Part shown: in pieces, positions 41,180 to 49,905 of the stretch
How the letters are laid out: the number at the start of each line of letters is the position of its first letter
Position numbering within the stretch: the first letter of the stretch is position 1
Source of the DNA: Dehalococcoides mccartyi CG5
GTDB lineage: Bacteria > Chloroflexota > Dehalococcoidia > Dehalococcoidales > Dehalococcoidaceae
Direction of reading: 5' to 3'
Length of the DNA stretch: 64,000 nt
NCBI RefSeq assembly: GCF_000830885.1
Contig: NZ_CP006951.1
Coordinates: 248,001 to 312,000 of the forward strand
Notes under the pieces: generated by a model
Databases searched by the model: none
Told to the model about the DNA's origin: nothing
Seen by the model: only the letters and a program-made list of their open reading frames with translations
Translations under genes and position numbers: made by a program

Positions 41180-42085
41180 TTGGTAGCAAAAGTAATAGTT
41201 AACCCGGTGGCTGGGGCAAGGTCCACCGAACAAAAATGGCCGCATATCAGCAGGCTTATGCGTGATATGGGCTTTTCTTATGATTTTCAATATACTGAAA
41301 GCCAGGGGCATGCTATAGAGATTGCCCGTACCGCCGCTCTAAACGGATATCCCTATCTGGTAGCAGTGGGTGGTGACGGTACTATTAACGAAGTAGTCAA
41401 CGGTATCCTTACCGCCAGCCAAGACCAAAAAACCCTGATGGGAGTGGTGGATACCGGTACCGGCAATGATTTTGTGCGTTCACTGGGTCTTGACGGAAAC
41501 TATCTTCATTCCTGCCAGCATTTGCTTAGCTCCAAACACACTCAGGTAGATGCCGGCTTGGTGACTTTCCAAAAAGATGGCCGAAAGGTCAGCCGTTTCT
41601 TTGTAAACGGGGCAGGGGTGGGGTTTGATGCCGAAGTGGCGGCCGCTACCGAACATATGCCCAAAGCTCTGGGCGGGACTATCCCGTTTGTAATGGCTCT
41701 GGCTAAAACTCTGGTTGGCTATCGCAACAAGACCATAGATATTAGGCTGGATACAGATGACTATACCCGCCGTGTTTTAAGCGTAATTGTAGCTAATGGC
41801 AGTTATTTCGGGGGTGGCATGAAAATCGCGCCGTCCGCCCTTATTACTGATAGCCGGTTTGATGTAATAACTCTGGGTGATGTAAACAAGCTGGAAATCC
41901 TGCAAACCTTCCCCAAGATTTACAAGGGTACTCATATTACCCATCCCAAGGTAAAAACCGAACATGCCCATTTTGTCAGTATTTCCTCCGGAGAGGGGCT
42001 GTACCTTCAGGCAGACGGCGAGCTTTTAGGCAAGACTCCGGCTACCTTTGAGGTATTGCCTCAGGCTCTCACCATGGTCTTCTGA
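41180..42085 (+). CDS. Diacylglycerol kinase-type lipid kinase (YegS/DgkB family)
   Basis: 301 residues. VIVNPVAGARST at the N-terminus, the nucleotide loop VGGDGTINEVVNGIL (about 64-78) and GTGNDFVRSLG (about 92-102) are diagnostic, and the C-terminal part carries LYLQADGELLGKTP. It would phosphorylate diacylglycerol or a related lipid, fitting with cdsA in the same window. The start is TTG 41180. The ribosome site is weak. An extended -10 (TGTTACAAT) ends at 41151. Confidence 0.9.
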   Translation: MVAKVIVNPVAGARSTEQKWPHISRLMRDMGFSYDFQYTESQGHAIEIARTAALNGYPYLVAVGGDGTINEVVNGILTASQDQKTLMGVVDTGTGNDFVRSLGLDGNYLHSCQHLLSSKHTQVDAGLVTFQKDGRKVSRFFVNGAGVGFDAEVAAATEHMPKALGGTIPFVMALAKTLVGYRNKTIDIRLDTDDYTRRVLSVIVANGSYFGGGMKIAPSALITDSRFDVITLGDVNKLEILQTFPKIYKGTHITHPKVKTEHAHFVSISSGEGLYLQADGELLGKTPATFEVLPQALTMVF

Positions 42086-42155
42086 TTAAAGCCCCTAGTC
42101 TATTTGTTCTTTTGCCAGACTCCAGCATTATCCGTTTAATATTCGGCTGTACATC

Positions 42156-42668
42156 TTAGTTTTTGTTTTCGTTTTGATAAATGCCGCAGTAACCGCCGGT
42201 TTCGGCATTAAGCTTGAAAAATACCAGCTGAATCAGGCGGGTGTTTCGTTCCAGTATCAGCCCGGCCGGATTATAAACTACCAGCAAAGACTCGCTTCGG
42301 CCGGAGTAGCCTGCATCCCAGACGGCAGTATTGACAGTACAGCCGCTGCGTAAAAGTGATGAGCGTGGGGTGGCCAGTGCCATTACATCTTTGGGGATAT
42401 TGACTACCTCGTTGTAGACTACAGAGTAAATACCCGGCATCAGTTTTATCTGGTTATTATGGTCAAACTCAAGCGGGTTATTTACAGGCAGTCTACGGCG
42501 GGCATTGTCGGTGGGCAAAACACCTTCGCCTTCCAGACTGCGTACCTGTTTCAAACTCAAATCAAACCCGTTTGGCTGAAGCTGGTTTTCCAGATCAGGG
42601 TAATCTTCCAGCAGGGGTTTAGCTGACTTTATGAGGCGGAGTATTTCTTCTTTGGCTAGAGCCGACAT
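42156..42668 (-). CDS. dUTPase/dCTP deaminase-fold protein
   Basis: 170 residues. The trimeric dUTPase/DCD pattern is seen in QPNGFDLSL, MALATPRSSLLRSGCTVNTAVWDAGYSGRSESLLVV (about 99-133) and IQLVFFKL. I cannot tell dUTPase from dCTP deaminase by eye. The ATG at 42668 has GGGAG about 8 bases upstream. An in-frame GTG at 42683 lies before that site. It is convergent with the lipid kinase, and no clear hairpin is seen in the 70-base gap. Confidence 0.85.
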   Translation of the reverse strand: MSALAKEEILRLIKSAKPLLEDYPDLENQLQPNGFDLSLKQVRSLEGEGVLPTDNARRRLPVNNPLEFDHNNQIKLMPGIYSVVYNEVVNIPKDVMALATPRSSLLRSGCTVNTAVWDAGYSGRSESLLVVYNPAGLILERNTRLIQLVFFKLNAETGGYCGIYQNENKN

Positions 42669-42756
42669 AGGCGTTTCTCCCACATATTATTTAAGTGAAT
42701 TTAACACAATACAGTCACTTCGGCAAATTTATTTTGGCGTTAACATAAAAAAGCAC

Positions 42757-42786
42757 TTGACACTGTGCTACTATTTATTGTATACG
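42757..42786 (+). promoter_or_regulatory. Promoter of the zinc-ribbon gene
   Basis: Perfect -35 TTGACA (42757-42762) and a -10-like TATACG (42781-42786) at 18 bp. The leader is about 90 bases. I see no strong structure in it. Confidence 0.5.
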
Positions 42787-42881
42787 TATTAAAGCTAGCT
42801 TGGTTCCGAGGCGGTTAATTGGGAGTCTGTGTCCATAAACTGCGCTGGAAACAAAGCAATTTATATCAAGGAGGTGCAGTC

Positions 42882-43169
42882 ATGGCACAGGACAAAACTT
42901 TGGTCTGTCGTGATTGCGGCAATGAGTTCATTTTTACCGCCGGTGAGCAGGAATTTTATGCTTCCCGCGGTCTGAAAAATGAACCCAAACGCTGTCCTAC
43001 ATGTCGTTCCGCTCGCCGCTCTGAAAACAGGGCAGAAGGTGGCGAAAGAAGGACATATGAAGTAGTGTGTGCCGCGTGTGGCGTTCAGACAACCGTTCCC
43101 TTTGAGCCTACTGAGGGCCGCCCGGTTTATTGCAAGGACTGTTACGCTAAAACAAAAGAAAGCGAATAG
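42882..43169 (+). CDS. Zinc-ribbon protein (two CxxC pairs)
   Basis: 95 residues from ATG 42882, with AAGGAGGTG upstream. Probable zinc-ribbon: CRDC (about 9-12) with CPTC (about 38-41), then CAAC (about 63-66) with CKDC (about 82-85). This gives two zinc sites. Proteins of this kind occur in many Chloroflexi and are annotated only as zinc-ribbon domain proteins, possibly nucleic-acid binding. It is monocistronic with a strong ribosome site. Confidence 0.85.
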   Translation: MAQDKTLVCRDCGNEFIFTAGEQEFYASRGLKNEPKRCPTCRSARRSENRAEGGERRTYEVVCAACGVQTTVPFEPTEGRPVYCKDCYAKTKESE

Positions 43170-43196
43170 AGCCTCTTTTTTAACCCGGTAAAATCA

Positions 43197-43250
43197 AATA
43201 CAGACTCATACTTTAAGAATTTTCTGGTGAGTACGGGTCTGTATTATTTT
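43197..43250. terminator. Bidirectional terminator
   Basis: Arms AATACAGAC (43197-43205)/GTCTGTATT (43237-43245) with partial inner pairing (TAC/GTA), then ATTTTT. It lies between the convergent zinc-ribbon and ABC ATPase genes. Confidence 0.75.
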
Positions 43251-43256
43251 TCGGGG

Positions 43257-44018
43257 CTAGGAGTTATGCAGGATTTTAGACAGAAAGAGCTTGGTTCTTT
43301 CATGTTTGGGGTTAGTGAAAAATTCATTCGGGGGGGCACTTTCCACTATCAGGCCTTCGTCCATGAAAATTACCCTGTCAGCCGCTGCTCGGGCAAAACC
43401 CATTTCGTGAGATACCACTACCATAGTCATACCCTCTTTGGCCAGAGTGGTCATTACGTCCAGAACCTCTTTTATCATTTCAGGGTCAAGGGCGGAAGTC
43501 GGCTCGTCAAAAAGCATTATCTGGGGATTCATGGCCAGAGCTCTGGCTATGGCTACCCGCTGCTGCTGGCCGCCTGATAGCTGAAGGGGAAAGGCATGAG
43601 CCTTGTCCGGTATGCCCACCTTCTTTAACAGGTCTGCCGCATTCTCCGCGGCTTCCTCTTTGGTACGTTTCCTCACCTGGCACTGAGCTAAAGTTATGTT
43701 GTCAATAACCTTCAGGTGGGAAAACAGGTTGAAGGACTGAAAAACCATGCCTACCTCACGGCGGACATGATTGATATTTTCGGTGGTGTCAAGGGTAATG
43801 CCGTCTACGGTTATTTTGCCTGAATCATATTCTTCCAAGCGGTTTATACAGCGTAACAGGGTAGATTTACCCGAACCCGAAGGGCCGATAATGACCACTA
43901 CTTCGCCTTTTTTTACTTCAAGGCTTACCCCGCGCAAGGCCTGAACCCGCCCAAAATGTTTTTGGATGTTTTCAATCTTGATAATGGGTTGTTCTGCAGA
44001 AGTTTGTTTTTTGTTCAT
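43257..44018 (-). CDS. Polar amino-acid ABC importer, ATP-binding subunit (GlnQ/HisP type)
   Basis: 253 residues from ATG 44018 ([18 protein letters not shown]). Walker [10 protein letters not shown] lies at about 45-53, signature [15 protein letters not shown] near 148-162, and Walker [15 protein letters not shown]. It ends with the family's [10 protein letters not shown] and P-x-x-x-F-x-N-P elements. It overlaps the permease stop by 1 base. It is the third gene of a binding protein-permease-ATPase operon. Confidence 0.95.
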   Translation of the reverse strand: MNKKQTSAEQPIIKIENIQKHFGRVQALRGVSLEVKKGEVVVIIGPSGSGKSTLLRCINRLEEYDSGKITVDGITLDTTENINHVRREVGMVFQSFNLFSHLKVIDNITLAQCQVRKRTKEEAAENAADLLKKVGIPDKAHAFPLQLSGGQQQRVAIARALAMNPQIMLFDEPTSALDPEMIKEVLDVMTTLAKEGMTMVVVSHEMGFARAAADRVIFMDEGLIVESAPPNEFFTNPKHERTKLFLSKILHNS

Positions 44019-44851
44019 TATCTTGAAAACGCAGTTTTCTTTTCTATGTAGTTTATCAGACGGCTGGACAGGAGCGTAAGTATCAGGTAGAGCAGGGCAA
44101 TCATACTCCAAACCTCAATGGGGTTGAAATTGGTAGCGGTAAATTCACGCCCCAGCCTTACCATATCAGCTACGGCTACGGTAGATACCAGTGAAGTGTC
44201 CTTTAGGAGTGAGATAAATTCGTTACCCATGGGGGGCAAGATCACCCTGAGTGCCTGCGGCAGTATTATAAACCGCATTGCCTGAGTATGACTCATGCCA
44301 AGGCTGCGGGCCGCTTCCATTTGCCCTTTGGGAATACTCTGGATGCCTGCCCGGTAAATTTCGCTCATATAGGCGCCGTAGCAGAAGGTCATACCCCAGA
44401 TAGCCATCACAATGGGGTTGGCCTGATAGTTCAGCATCGGTCCGAAATTCAGGGCTTGCCCTATGGTCTGGATTATTACCGGGAAGGCAAAATACCACCA
44501 GATAAGCTGAACCAGCAAGGGAATTCCGCGTACAATTTCAACATAAAATGTGGCTATGCCGCGGATTAAAGTATTCTGAGATAAACGCCCCAGACCGCCG
44601 AATAACCCCAAAATAAGCATCAGGAAATAAGATACAACGGCAACCAGCACCGTAATCCCGATACCTACCCATACGTACTTGAAAATATCCAGAAAAGGGT
44701 CAGGCTGAAACAGCATCAGACCGCCCGCCAGAGCAAAAACCCCGGCTACCAACCACCACCATGGATCCATCCGGTTAGATGGTTCAGCCCCTGGTATGAG
44801 GGCTATTTTTTCAGGCGGCTTAATCTTGTTTTCTGCCATTTCTCCATACAA
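44018..44851 (-). CDS. Polar amino-acid ABC importer, permease subunit (HisM/GlnP type)
   Basis: 277 residues. A hydrophilic N-terminus of about 30 residues is followed by a first hydrophobic helix and the HisM-type domain: [25 protein letters not shown] and the coupling-loop EAA motif [29 protein letters not shown]. The family usually works as one or two such permeases. Only one is encoded here, so it may homodimerise. Confidence 0.94.
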   Translation of the reverse strand: MYGEMAENKIKPPEKIALIPGAEPSNRMDPWWWLVAGVFALAGGLMLFQPDPFLDIFKYVWVGIGITVLVAVVSYFLMLILGLFGGLGRLSQNTLIRGIATFYVEIVRGIPLLVQLIWWYFAFPVIIQTIGQALNFGPMLNYQANPIVMAIWGMTFCYGAYMSEIYRAGIQSIPKGQMEAARSLGMSHTQAMRFIILPQALRVILPPMGNEFISLLKDTSLVSTVAVADMVRLGREFTATNFNPIEVWSMIALLYLILTLLSSRLINYIEKKTAFSR

Positions 44852-44891
44852 GAGAGGGGGCTTTTGAAGCCCCCTCTGTAGTTCTTAACGA

Positions 44892-45665
44892 TTATGGATT
44901 CAAGTTCCACTTGGCTATAAGCTGGTCAAGCGTACCGTCTGCAATGACGGCTGCCAGACCCAGATTAATCCTGGCCAGGATTTCTGTTTGGCCTTTAGCT
45001 ACGGAAATGCCGTAGTATTCGTCAGTGAAAGCAGTACCCACCTTCTTGAGTTTGTCGGGGTTAGCATTTACATAATCTATGGCTACCGGGTTGTCGCAAA
45101 TAACGGCGTCAATCTGGCCGTTGATAAGGTCCTGGAAAGCCAAACCAATTTCATCGTATGATTTTACAGTAGCGTTAGCTATTTTTTGGGCCTCAAAAAA
45201 TCCGGTAGTGCCGGTTTGGGCCGCAACCCTTTTACCGGTCAGGTCATCATGGCTCAGGATAGTGGTATTGGTTTTCTGTACGCAGACCATCTGGCCGGCG
45301 TTAAAATAGGGTTCAGAGAAGAGCCATTTTTCGAGACGGTCGGGGAGAATGGTGATTGAGGAAATGGCTACTTTATACTGACCGGTAGCCATACCTGCCA
45401 GTAAGGCATCCCAAGCCACATTCTGGAAGGTGACTTCCAGGTTGGCCTTTTCGGCAATAGCTTTCATCAGGTCTATATCAAAACCCTCTATAGCATGAGT
45501 TTGTTCATTAACATACTCAAAGGGCGCCCAGGTGGCATCGGTTACTACGGTAATCTGTAGTGTGGCAGTGCTGTCGTCAGTGTCATCAGTAGAGCTTTGG
45601 CAGCCAGAGAACAGCAATGCGCTGGACAGGAGCAGAGTCATAAGGATAGTACTTAAGCGCTTCAT
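44892..45665 (-). CDS. Polar amino-acid ABC importer, lipoprotein substrate-binding subunit
   Basis: 257 residues. A lipoprotein signal with lipobox LLFSGC lies at about 17-22. SBP_bac_3 pattern: VVTDATWAPFEYVN, IEGFDIDLMKAIAEKANLEVTF, GMATGQYKVAISSITILPDR, GTTGFFEAQ and AVICDNPVAIDYV. It is anchored outside the membrane to feed the permease. AGGAGG precedes the ATG. Ligand unknown, probably an amino acid. Confidence 0.95.
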   Translation of the reverse strand: MKRLSTILMTLLLSSALLFSGCQSSTDDTDDSTATLQITVVTDATWAPFEYVNEQTHAIEGFDIDLMKAIAEKANLEVTFQNVAWDALLAGMATGQYKVAISSITILPDRLEKWLFSEPYFNAGQMVCVQKTNTTILSHDDLTGKRVAAQTGTTGFFEAQKIANATVKSYDEIGLAFQDLINGQIDAVICDNPVAIDYVNANPDKLKKVGTAFTDEYYGISVAKGQTEILARINLGLAAVIADGTLDQLIAKWNLNP

Positions 45666-45794
45666 CTTTCCTCCTAGATTTATTAAGCTAATTCAAAGCC
45701 TTCTAAAGAGATGCAGATTAAAAAGATTACGAGGAAAGTCTACAATATTTACGGCCATGTGTCCATGTTTTTTTAGGGTTTGCTTTGAAAAATA

Positions 45795-45842
45795 ATGCCC
45801 GACCGGGAGGTATCTGTAGCTGAAAACCACCCGGCAGGGCAT
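45795..45842 (-). terminator. Terminator after degV
   Basis: Long hairpin: ATGCCC/GGGCAT, then CCGGG/CCCGG, then GGT/ACC, separated by small symmetric mismatches (45795-45811 with 45826-45842). On the minus strand it is followed by ATTATTTTT. Confidence 0.8.
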
Positions 45843-45864
45843 ATATTATTATATTTAACGGCTG

Positions 45865-46704
45865 CTAATTTGAGCGGGTGGCTACGAAAAGAGTGCCCGG
45901 ACCTGCATGTACGCCCAGAGCAGCTCCTAGTCTGGATATTACTATCTGTTTACGCGGGAAAAACTCTGCCAGTCGGTCTGCCAAGGCCACTGCTTCATCA
46001 GGGGTGGTGGTGTAAATAACTGATAAACCGGCAATATTTTTTACCCCGGCCGTAAATTCGGTAAGCTTTTCCATACCCTTGCTGCGGCTTCGTACCTGTC
46101 CGGCAGGTAAAAGCTCCCCGTTCCCTACAACCAAAACCGGTTTAACCGAAAGGAGTGATCCCAACAGGGCTTTGGATTTACCTATACGCCCGCCCAGAGC
46201 CAGATACTTAAGCGTATCAAAGAAGCCCATCATCTGGATTTTTTCTACCGAACTGCGTACCGTATCGGCCACTTCCTTAAGATTTTTGTCTGAGGAAGCC
46301 ACTTCTGCCCCCAGTAGCCCTAGCAGTCCCAGCCCCATGGAAACCGAACGTGAATCTATAACTTCTATCGGGGGGGCGTCCTTGCCAAGCAGTTTTTTCG
46401 CCTGAATAGCGGAGTCATAAGTGCCGGAAAGCTTGGAAGAAATATGGATGGAGACAATCCCGTCGCAAGTGGGTGCCAGCTCCCTATATACATCTATAAA
46501 ATCCTGAGGTGATGGCTGTGAGGTATTGGGGTGAACCGATTCTGTCTGGAGTCTTTCAAAGAACTGGTCCTGGGTTATTTCCACCCCGTCTTTCAAGGCT
46601 TTTTCTCCAAAGCGGACGTACAGGGGGACGATGGTTATTCCCAGAGATTTTGCCAGTTGGGGAGGTATATCAGCTGTGCTGTCCGTAACAATCTTGATGT
46701 TCAT
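45865..46704 (-). CDS. DegV family fatty-acid-binding protein
   Basis: 279 residues. IVTDSTADIPPQLAKSLGITIVPLYVRF at the N-terminus, TSQPSPQDF and IHISSKLSGTYDSA are typical, as is the C-terminal domain with LGVHAGPGTLF. DegV/FakB proteins bind fatty acids and present them to the kinase FakA. No fakA is next to it. GGAGG precedes the ATG at 46704. The upstream region holds a second, unused-looking strong ribosome site (see 46779-46798). Confidence 0.93.
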   Translation of the reverse strand: MNIKIVTDSTADIPPQLAKSLGITIVPLYVRFGEKALKDGVEITQDQFFERLQTESVHPNTSQPSPQDFIDVYRELAPTCDGIVSIHISSKLSGTYDSAIQAKKLLGKDAPPIEVIDSRSVSMGLGLLGLLGAEVASSDKNLKEVADTVRSSVEKIQMMGFFDTLKYLALGGRIGKSKALLGSLLSVKPVLVVGNGELLPAGQVRSRSKGMEKLTEFTAGVKNIAGLSVIYTTTPDEAVALADRLAEFFPRKQIVISRLGAALGVHAGPGTLFVATRSN

Positions 46705-47159
46705 ATTAAATCTTCCTCCGATAATTGCACTAATACCATCTGGTGTATTCCGGAAAACCCCCGGGAAATGTACCCGCCTTAGCCCATCTGACCTCCTTGG
46801 AGTTCTGAGTAAAAGTGGTTGGTGTCTGTTAAGACTGCGTAAACTTTATAATGTTTATAGTTTCTTATAAAACATAAAAAATGTCAACTCCGGATAAAAC
46901 TATAATTCCTGGTATATGTGTTAAAAAGACCCAAAGTTTTGCGGATTTAAATAGCAGACAGGTAAAAATAGGCATGAGTTGGCAGGTTAAAACGGGGGAA
47001 ATAAATTTTAACTGGGTGTAGGATTATTTAATAATGATGATTTGGATTATGCTGTATTGCATTTTCAAAAGATAAAAATGGCAAGCAGGTATGGTTTGGA
47101 TAGATGATTTTTTTGGGGAATATAAAATAAAGTGATGAAAGACGGGAGGGGTAAATAAT
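46705..47159. other. 455-base intergenic region upstream of degV
   Basis: No convincing protein gene. On the minus strand it contains the degV leader, with an early strong ribosome site followed by ATG GGC TAA (46779-46798), the imperfect inverted repeat ATGTTTATA/TATaAAACAT (about 46848-46873) and a TTGACA at about 46881-46886. I could not place a matching -10 at a good distance. The part nearer the tRNA (46900-47159) is AT-rich and shows nothing I can name. Confidence 0.4.
46779..46798 (-). promoter_or_regulatory. Strong ribosome site with a two-codon ORF in the degV leader
   Basis: Minus-strand AAGGAGGT (46791-46798), then CAG, then ATG GGC TAA (46787 down to 46779). It lies 75 bases upstream of the degV start, which has its own GGAGG. 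Confidence 0.4.
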
Positions 47160-47234
47160 TGGTGGCAGCGGGTAGATTTGAACTACCGACCAAGGGCTTA
47201 TGAGTCCCCTGCTCTGCCACTGAGCTACGCTGCC
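47160..47234 (-). tRNA. tRNA with CAU anticodon (tRNA-Ile2 or elongator tRNA-Met)
   Basis: Acceptor GGCAGCG/CGCTGCC with A73 and encoded CCA. D arm GCTC/GAGC. T arm GGTAG-TTCAAAT-CTACC. The anticodon loop is CTCATAA. The anticodon stem GGGGA/GCCCT has an A-G mismatch next to the loop and lacks the three G-C pairs of initiator tRNA. The arm resembles E. coli tRNA-Ile2 (lysidine-modified) more than elongator Met, from memory. Confidence 0.85.
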
Positions 47235-47419
47235 ACTAAAGACGTATTGTAAAATCTGCAAGGAGTATTTGTCAAATATTCCAAAAGCCGGGGTAAGGCG
47301 CAGTATAATCAGCCTGTAAAGGTATCCAAGGGTATTTGGGGTTAAAATTTGGCAAATATGCAAGCTGGCAAGGTATAGGGCTTTTAAAAAGGACTGAAAA
47401 GTGTTAGATTTTGGTGTTG

Positions 47420-47441
47420 TTTTAGCGTTTTATGCTAAAAT
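47420..47441 (+). promoter_or_regulatory. corA promoter with inverted repeat over the -10
   Basis: Extended -10 TGCTAAAAT (47433-47441). A perfect inverted repeat TTTTAGC (47420-47426)/GCTAAAA (47434-47440) with a 7-base loop overlaps it and could be an operator. Confidence 0.5.
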
Positions 47442-47474
47442 AGCAGCGTTGAGAATAAACTTTGGGAGCGTACT

Positions 47475-48425
47475 ATGGCGCTGACTCAAGTTAAAAATAA
47501 TACTTCAAATATAGAATCAATTACTTATGGCAACCTTACCTGGATAAATATTGAAAACCCGCAAGAGGTTGATACCGAGTATTTGGCGGCTAACTATCCG
47601 TTCCACCCGCTGGACCTTGATGATGTACTGTCACGCCGTCAGCGGCCCAAGGTTGACGAATACAACGAGTATCTATTTTTTGTGCTCCACTTCCCGTTTT
47701 ATAATAAGGAACTGCGGACTACTGTGCCGGCTCAGCTTTCGGTATTTATCGGGGGGAACTATCTTATCACCCTGCATACCGGCAATCTGAAACCACTGGT
47801 AAAGCTTTATCGTGAAATGGAGCTGGATGAGAGTTCCCGCCCTGAATATTTTGACCATGGTTCAGGTTTTTTGATGTACCGCATTGTTGACAGGTTGGTA
47901 GACTATTGTCTTCCCATTACTGTAAAGCTGCTGGATAATCTGGAAGAAGTGGAAGATGACATTTTTGCCGGTTCTAACAGTGACCTTAATATTGTCAAAG
48001 ACATTGCCCTGCTCAGGCGGGATATTATTGCCACCCGGCGGATTATCTGGCCGATGAGGGCGGTCATTGGTTGTTTGGAAAATAAGCTCAGAAAATTTAT
48101 AAATCAGGATATGTCTGTTTATTTTGGAGATATGACAGACCACATGGATAAAATATGGGATACTCTAGACGAGACTAAAGAGGTCATAGAGGGCTTAAGC
48201 TCCACCTTTGACTCCATGTCTTCCCACCGGACTAATCGGGCTATGCGTATTTTAACCATTGTGGCTACCATTTTGCTGCCGTTTACTATGGTAGCCAGCA
48301 TCTTCGGCATGAACATCCCCCTGCCTTTTCAAAACTCGGAGAATGCCATTTACTTTGTGGCGGTTATTACAGCTATTATTGTGAGCTTGATGCTGTACAT
48401 GTTCCGCCGTGTCCGCCTTATTTAG
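47475..48425 (+). CDS. corA: CorA-family magnesium/cobalt transporter
   Basis: 316 residues. A long soluble N-terminal domain, a helical stalk (about 150-245), then two C-terminal membrane helices. The pore motif GMN appears as IFGMNIPLPF at about 274-283. The N-terminal block LTWINIENP and HPLDLDDVLSRRQRPKVDEY is family-typical. GGGAG lies upstream of the ATG. Confidence 0.95.
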   Translation: MALTQVKNNTSNIESITYGNLTWINIENPQEVDTEYLAANYPFHPLDLDDVLSRRQRPKVDEYNEYLFFVLHFPFYNKELRTTVPAQLSVFIGGNYLITLHTGNLKPLVKLYREMELDESSRPEYFDHGSGFLMYRIVDRLVDYCLPITVKLLDNLEEVEDDIFAGSNSDLNIVKDIALLRRDIIATRRIIWPMRAVIGCLENKLRKFINQDMSVYFGDMTDHMDKIWDTLDETKEVIEGLSSTFDSMSSHRTNRAMRILTIVATILLPFTMVASIFGMNIPLPFQNSENAIYFVAVITAIIVSLMLYMFRRVRLI

Positions 48426-48446
48426 TTCTGCCGGAGAAAAATTGTT

Positions 48447-49106
48447 ATGAATGTTTCCAGCCGCCTGCTCATTGTAAGTGGTTTGTATATTACTTGCCTT
48501 ATTACCGCTAATCTTATAGCGGTGAAAATTATTGCCTTGGGAGACGTATTTCTGCCGGCGGCGGTGATAGTGTTTCCTTTCAGCTATATCTTCGGAGACG
48601 TCCTGACCGAGGTTTACGGTTTCCACTGGGCACGGCGGATTATCTGGCTGGGCTTTATCTGTAACCTTATTTTCGTAGTCTTTGTGGCTCTGGGTCAGGT
48701 ACTGCCGGGTGCGCCTTTCTGGGAAGGGCAGGCGGCTTATGAAACCATACTTGGTTATACTCCCCGGATTTTGCTTGCCTCGTTTTTAGGGTATCTGGTA
48801 GGTGAATTTGTAAACTCGTTCATTATGGCCAAGCTGAAACTGCGGACCAAGGGGCGTTACCTCTGGCTGCGTACCATTGGTTCTACTCTGGCGGGGCAAG
48901 GGCTGGATACTTCCATATTTATTATGGTGGCTTTTCTGGGTACGCCGGTATTTGTGCCGATGATGATACTCTATCACTGGGGTTCAAAAGTGCTTATTGA
49001 AGCAGTAGCCACACCCCTTACTTACAGGCTGGTAAATTATCTGAAAAAGGCTGAAAACAGCGACCACTTTGATACAGCTACCAATTTCAGCCCTTTCAAG
49101 CTTTAG
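48447..49106 (+). CDS. Queuosine precursor transporter (YhhQ/DUF165 family)
   Basis: 219 residues with about six membrane helices. Family signatures: ITANLIAVKII, VFPFSYIFGDVLTEVYGFHWARRIIWLG, FWEGQAAYETILG and RTIGSTLAGQGLDTSIFI. Known members import preQ0/preQ1 or related bases for tRNA queuosine synthesis. It lies 21 bases after corA. Confidence 0.9.
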   Translation: MNVSSRLLIVSGLYITCLITANLIAVKIIALGDVFLPAAVIVFPFSYIFGDVLTEVYGFHWARRIIWLGFICNLIFVVFVALGQVLPGAPFWEGQAAYETILGYTPRILLASFLGYLVGEFVNSFIMAKLKLRTKGRYLWLRTIGSTLAGQGLDTSIFIMVAFLGTPVFVPMMILYHWGSKVLIEAVATPLTYRLVNYLKKAENSDHFDTATNFSPFKL

Positions 49107-49126
49107 ACAGGGGTCAAGGTACAAAG

Positions 49127-49903
49127 GTGGAAATAGTATTTTTAGGTGCTCATAATTGCGAAACCAAAACCACCCGCCCCAGTTGCCTCATGCTTTCCGG
49201 CGGGGTGGTGCTGGACGCAGGTGCTATTACCGGAAGCCTGACATTAGACGAACTCTATAGCCTGAAAGCGGTTATTTTAAGCCATGCCCATTATGACCAC
49301 ATAAAAGATGTGCCGCTACTGGCTATGAATTTGGCTTACGGCTTGAAAAGTGTGGATATTTACGGCAGTCAGGCCGTTGAAGAAGTAGTCACCAAGCCGC
49401 CTTTTTCCGGCGGTTTTTACCCTGATTTTTTTACCCGCCCGCCCTCTGCTCCGGCTTTGCGGTTTAATAAGATTACCCCCGGTTTGGAATTTGACTGTCA
49501 GGGTTACCGTATATTGCCGGTATCTGTCCCTCATTCCAGAGATACCACCGGTTTTTGGGTAAAAGACTTAAACGGGCATTCGTTTTTTTATACCTCGGAT
49601 ACAGGGTCTGGTCTGGGGGCTGTCTGGGAACAGGTTAACCCCGAACTGCTTATTATTGAACTGACCATGCCGAACAAACTCACTGAGCTGGCTTTAACCT
49701 CCAAGCACTTGTCACCTGAGCTTTTGGAGACGGAGCTTTTACTGTTCAGGGAGATGAAAGGTTATCTGCCCCAAATAGTTACCCTTCATACCACGCCGTT
49801 GTTCGAAGAAGAGATTAAAACTGAAATACAGGCAGTAGCGGATAGATTGGCTGCTGACATATTTATGGCCAGTGAAGGGCTGAAACTCCGTCTGGGAGAA
49901 TAG
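49127..49903 (+). CDS. Metallo-beta-lactamase-fold hydrolase (class II cAMP phosphodiesterase-like)
   Basis: 258 residues. The metal motif SHAHYDHIKDVPLLA lies at about 52-66 (HxHxDH), with later His/Asp in PVSVPHSRDTTGFWV, FFYTSDTGSG and VTLHTTP. The N-terminus VEIVFLGAHNCETKTTRPSC resembles the class II cyclic-nucleotide phosphodiesterase group. The start is GTG 49127 with AAAGG just upstream. Substrate unknown. It is 2 bases from the Mut7-C gene. Confidence 0.85.
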   Translation: MEIVFLGAHNCETKTTRPSCLMLSGGVVLDAGAITGSLTLDELYSLKAVILSHAHYDHIKDVPLLAMNLAYGLKSVDIYGSQAVEEVVTKPPFSGGFYPDFFTRPPSAPALRFNKITPGLEFDCQGYRILPVSVPHSRDTTGFWVKDLNGHSFFYTSDTGSGLGAVWEQVNPELLIIELTMPNKLTELALTSKHLSPELLETELLLFREMKGYLPQIVTLHTTPLFEEEIKTEIQAVADRLAADIFMASEGLKLRLGE

Positions 49904-49905
49904 GT

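Noticed and set aside
42085-42156. Terminator between the lipid kinase and the dUTPase-fold gene
   Set aside because: No stem of useful length with a T-run was visible in the 70-base gap.
46740-46800. T-box or other riboswitch upstream of degV
   Set aside because: A GGCGGGTAC stretch loosely recalls the T-box, but the conserved T-box core and an antiterminator pairing are absent, and degV is not a T-box-type gene.
46848-46886. TTGACA-based promoter for degV
   Set aside because: The -35-like TTGACA is clear, but the nearest -10-like boxes lie at 12 or 22 bp spacing, so I did not call a promoter.
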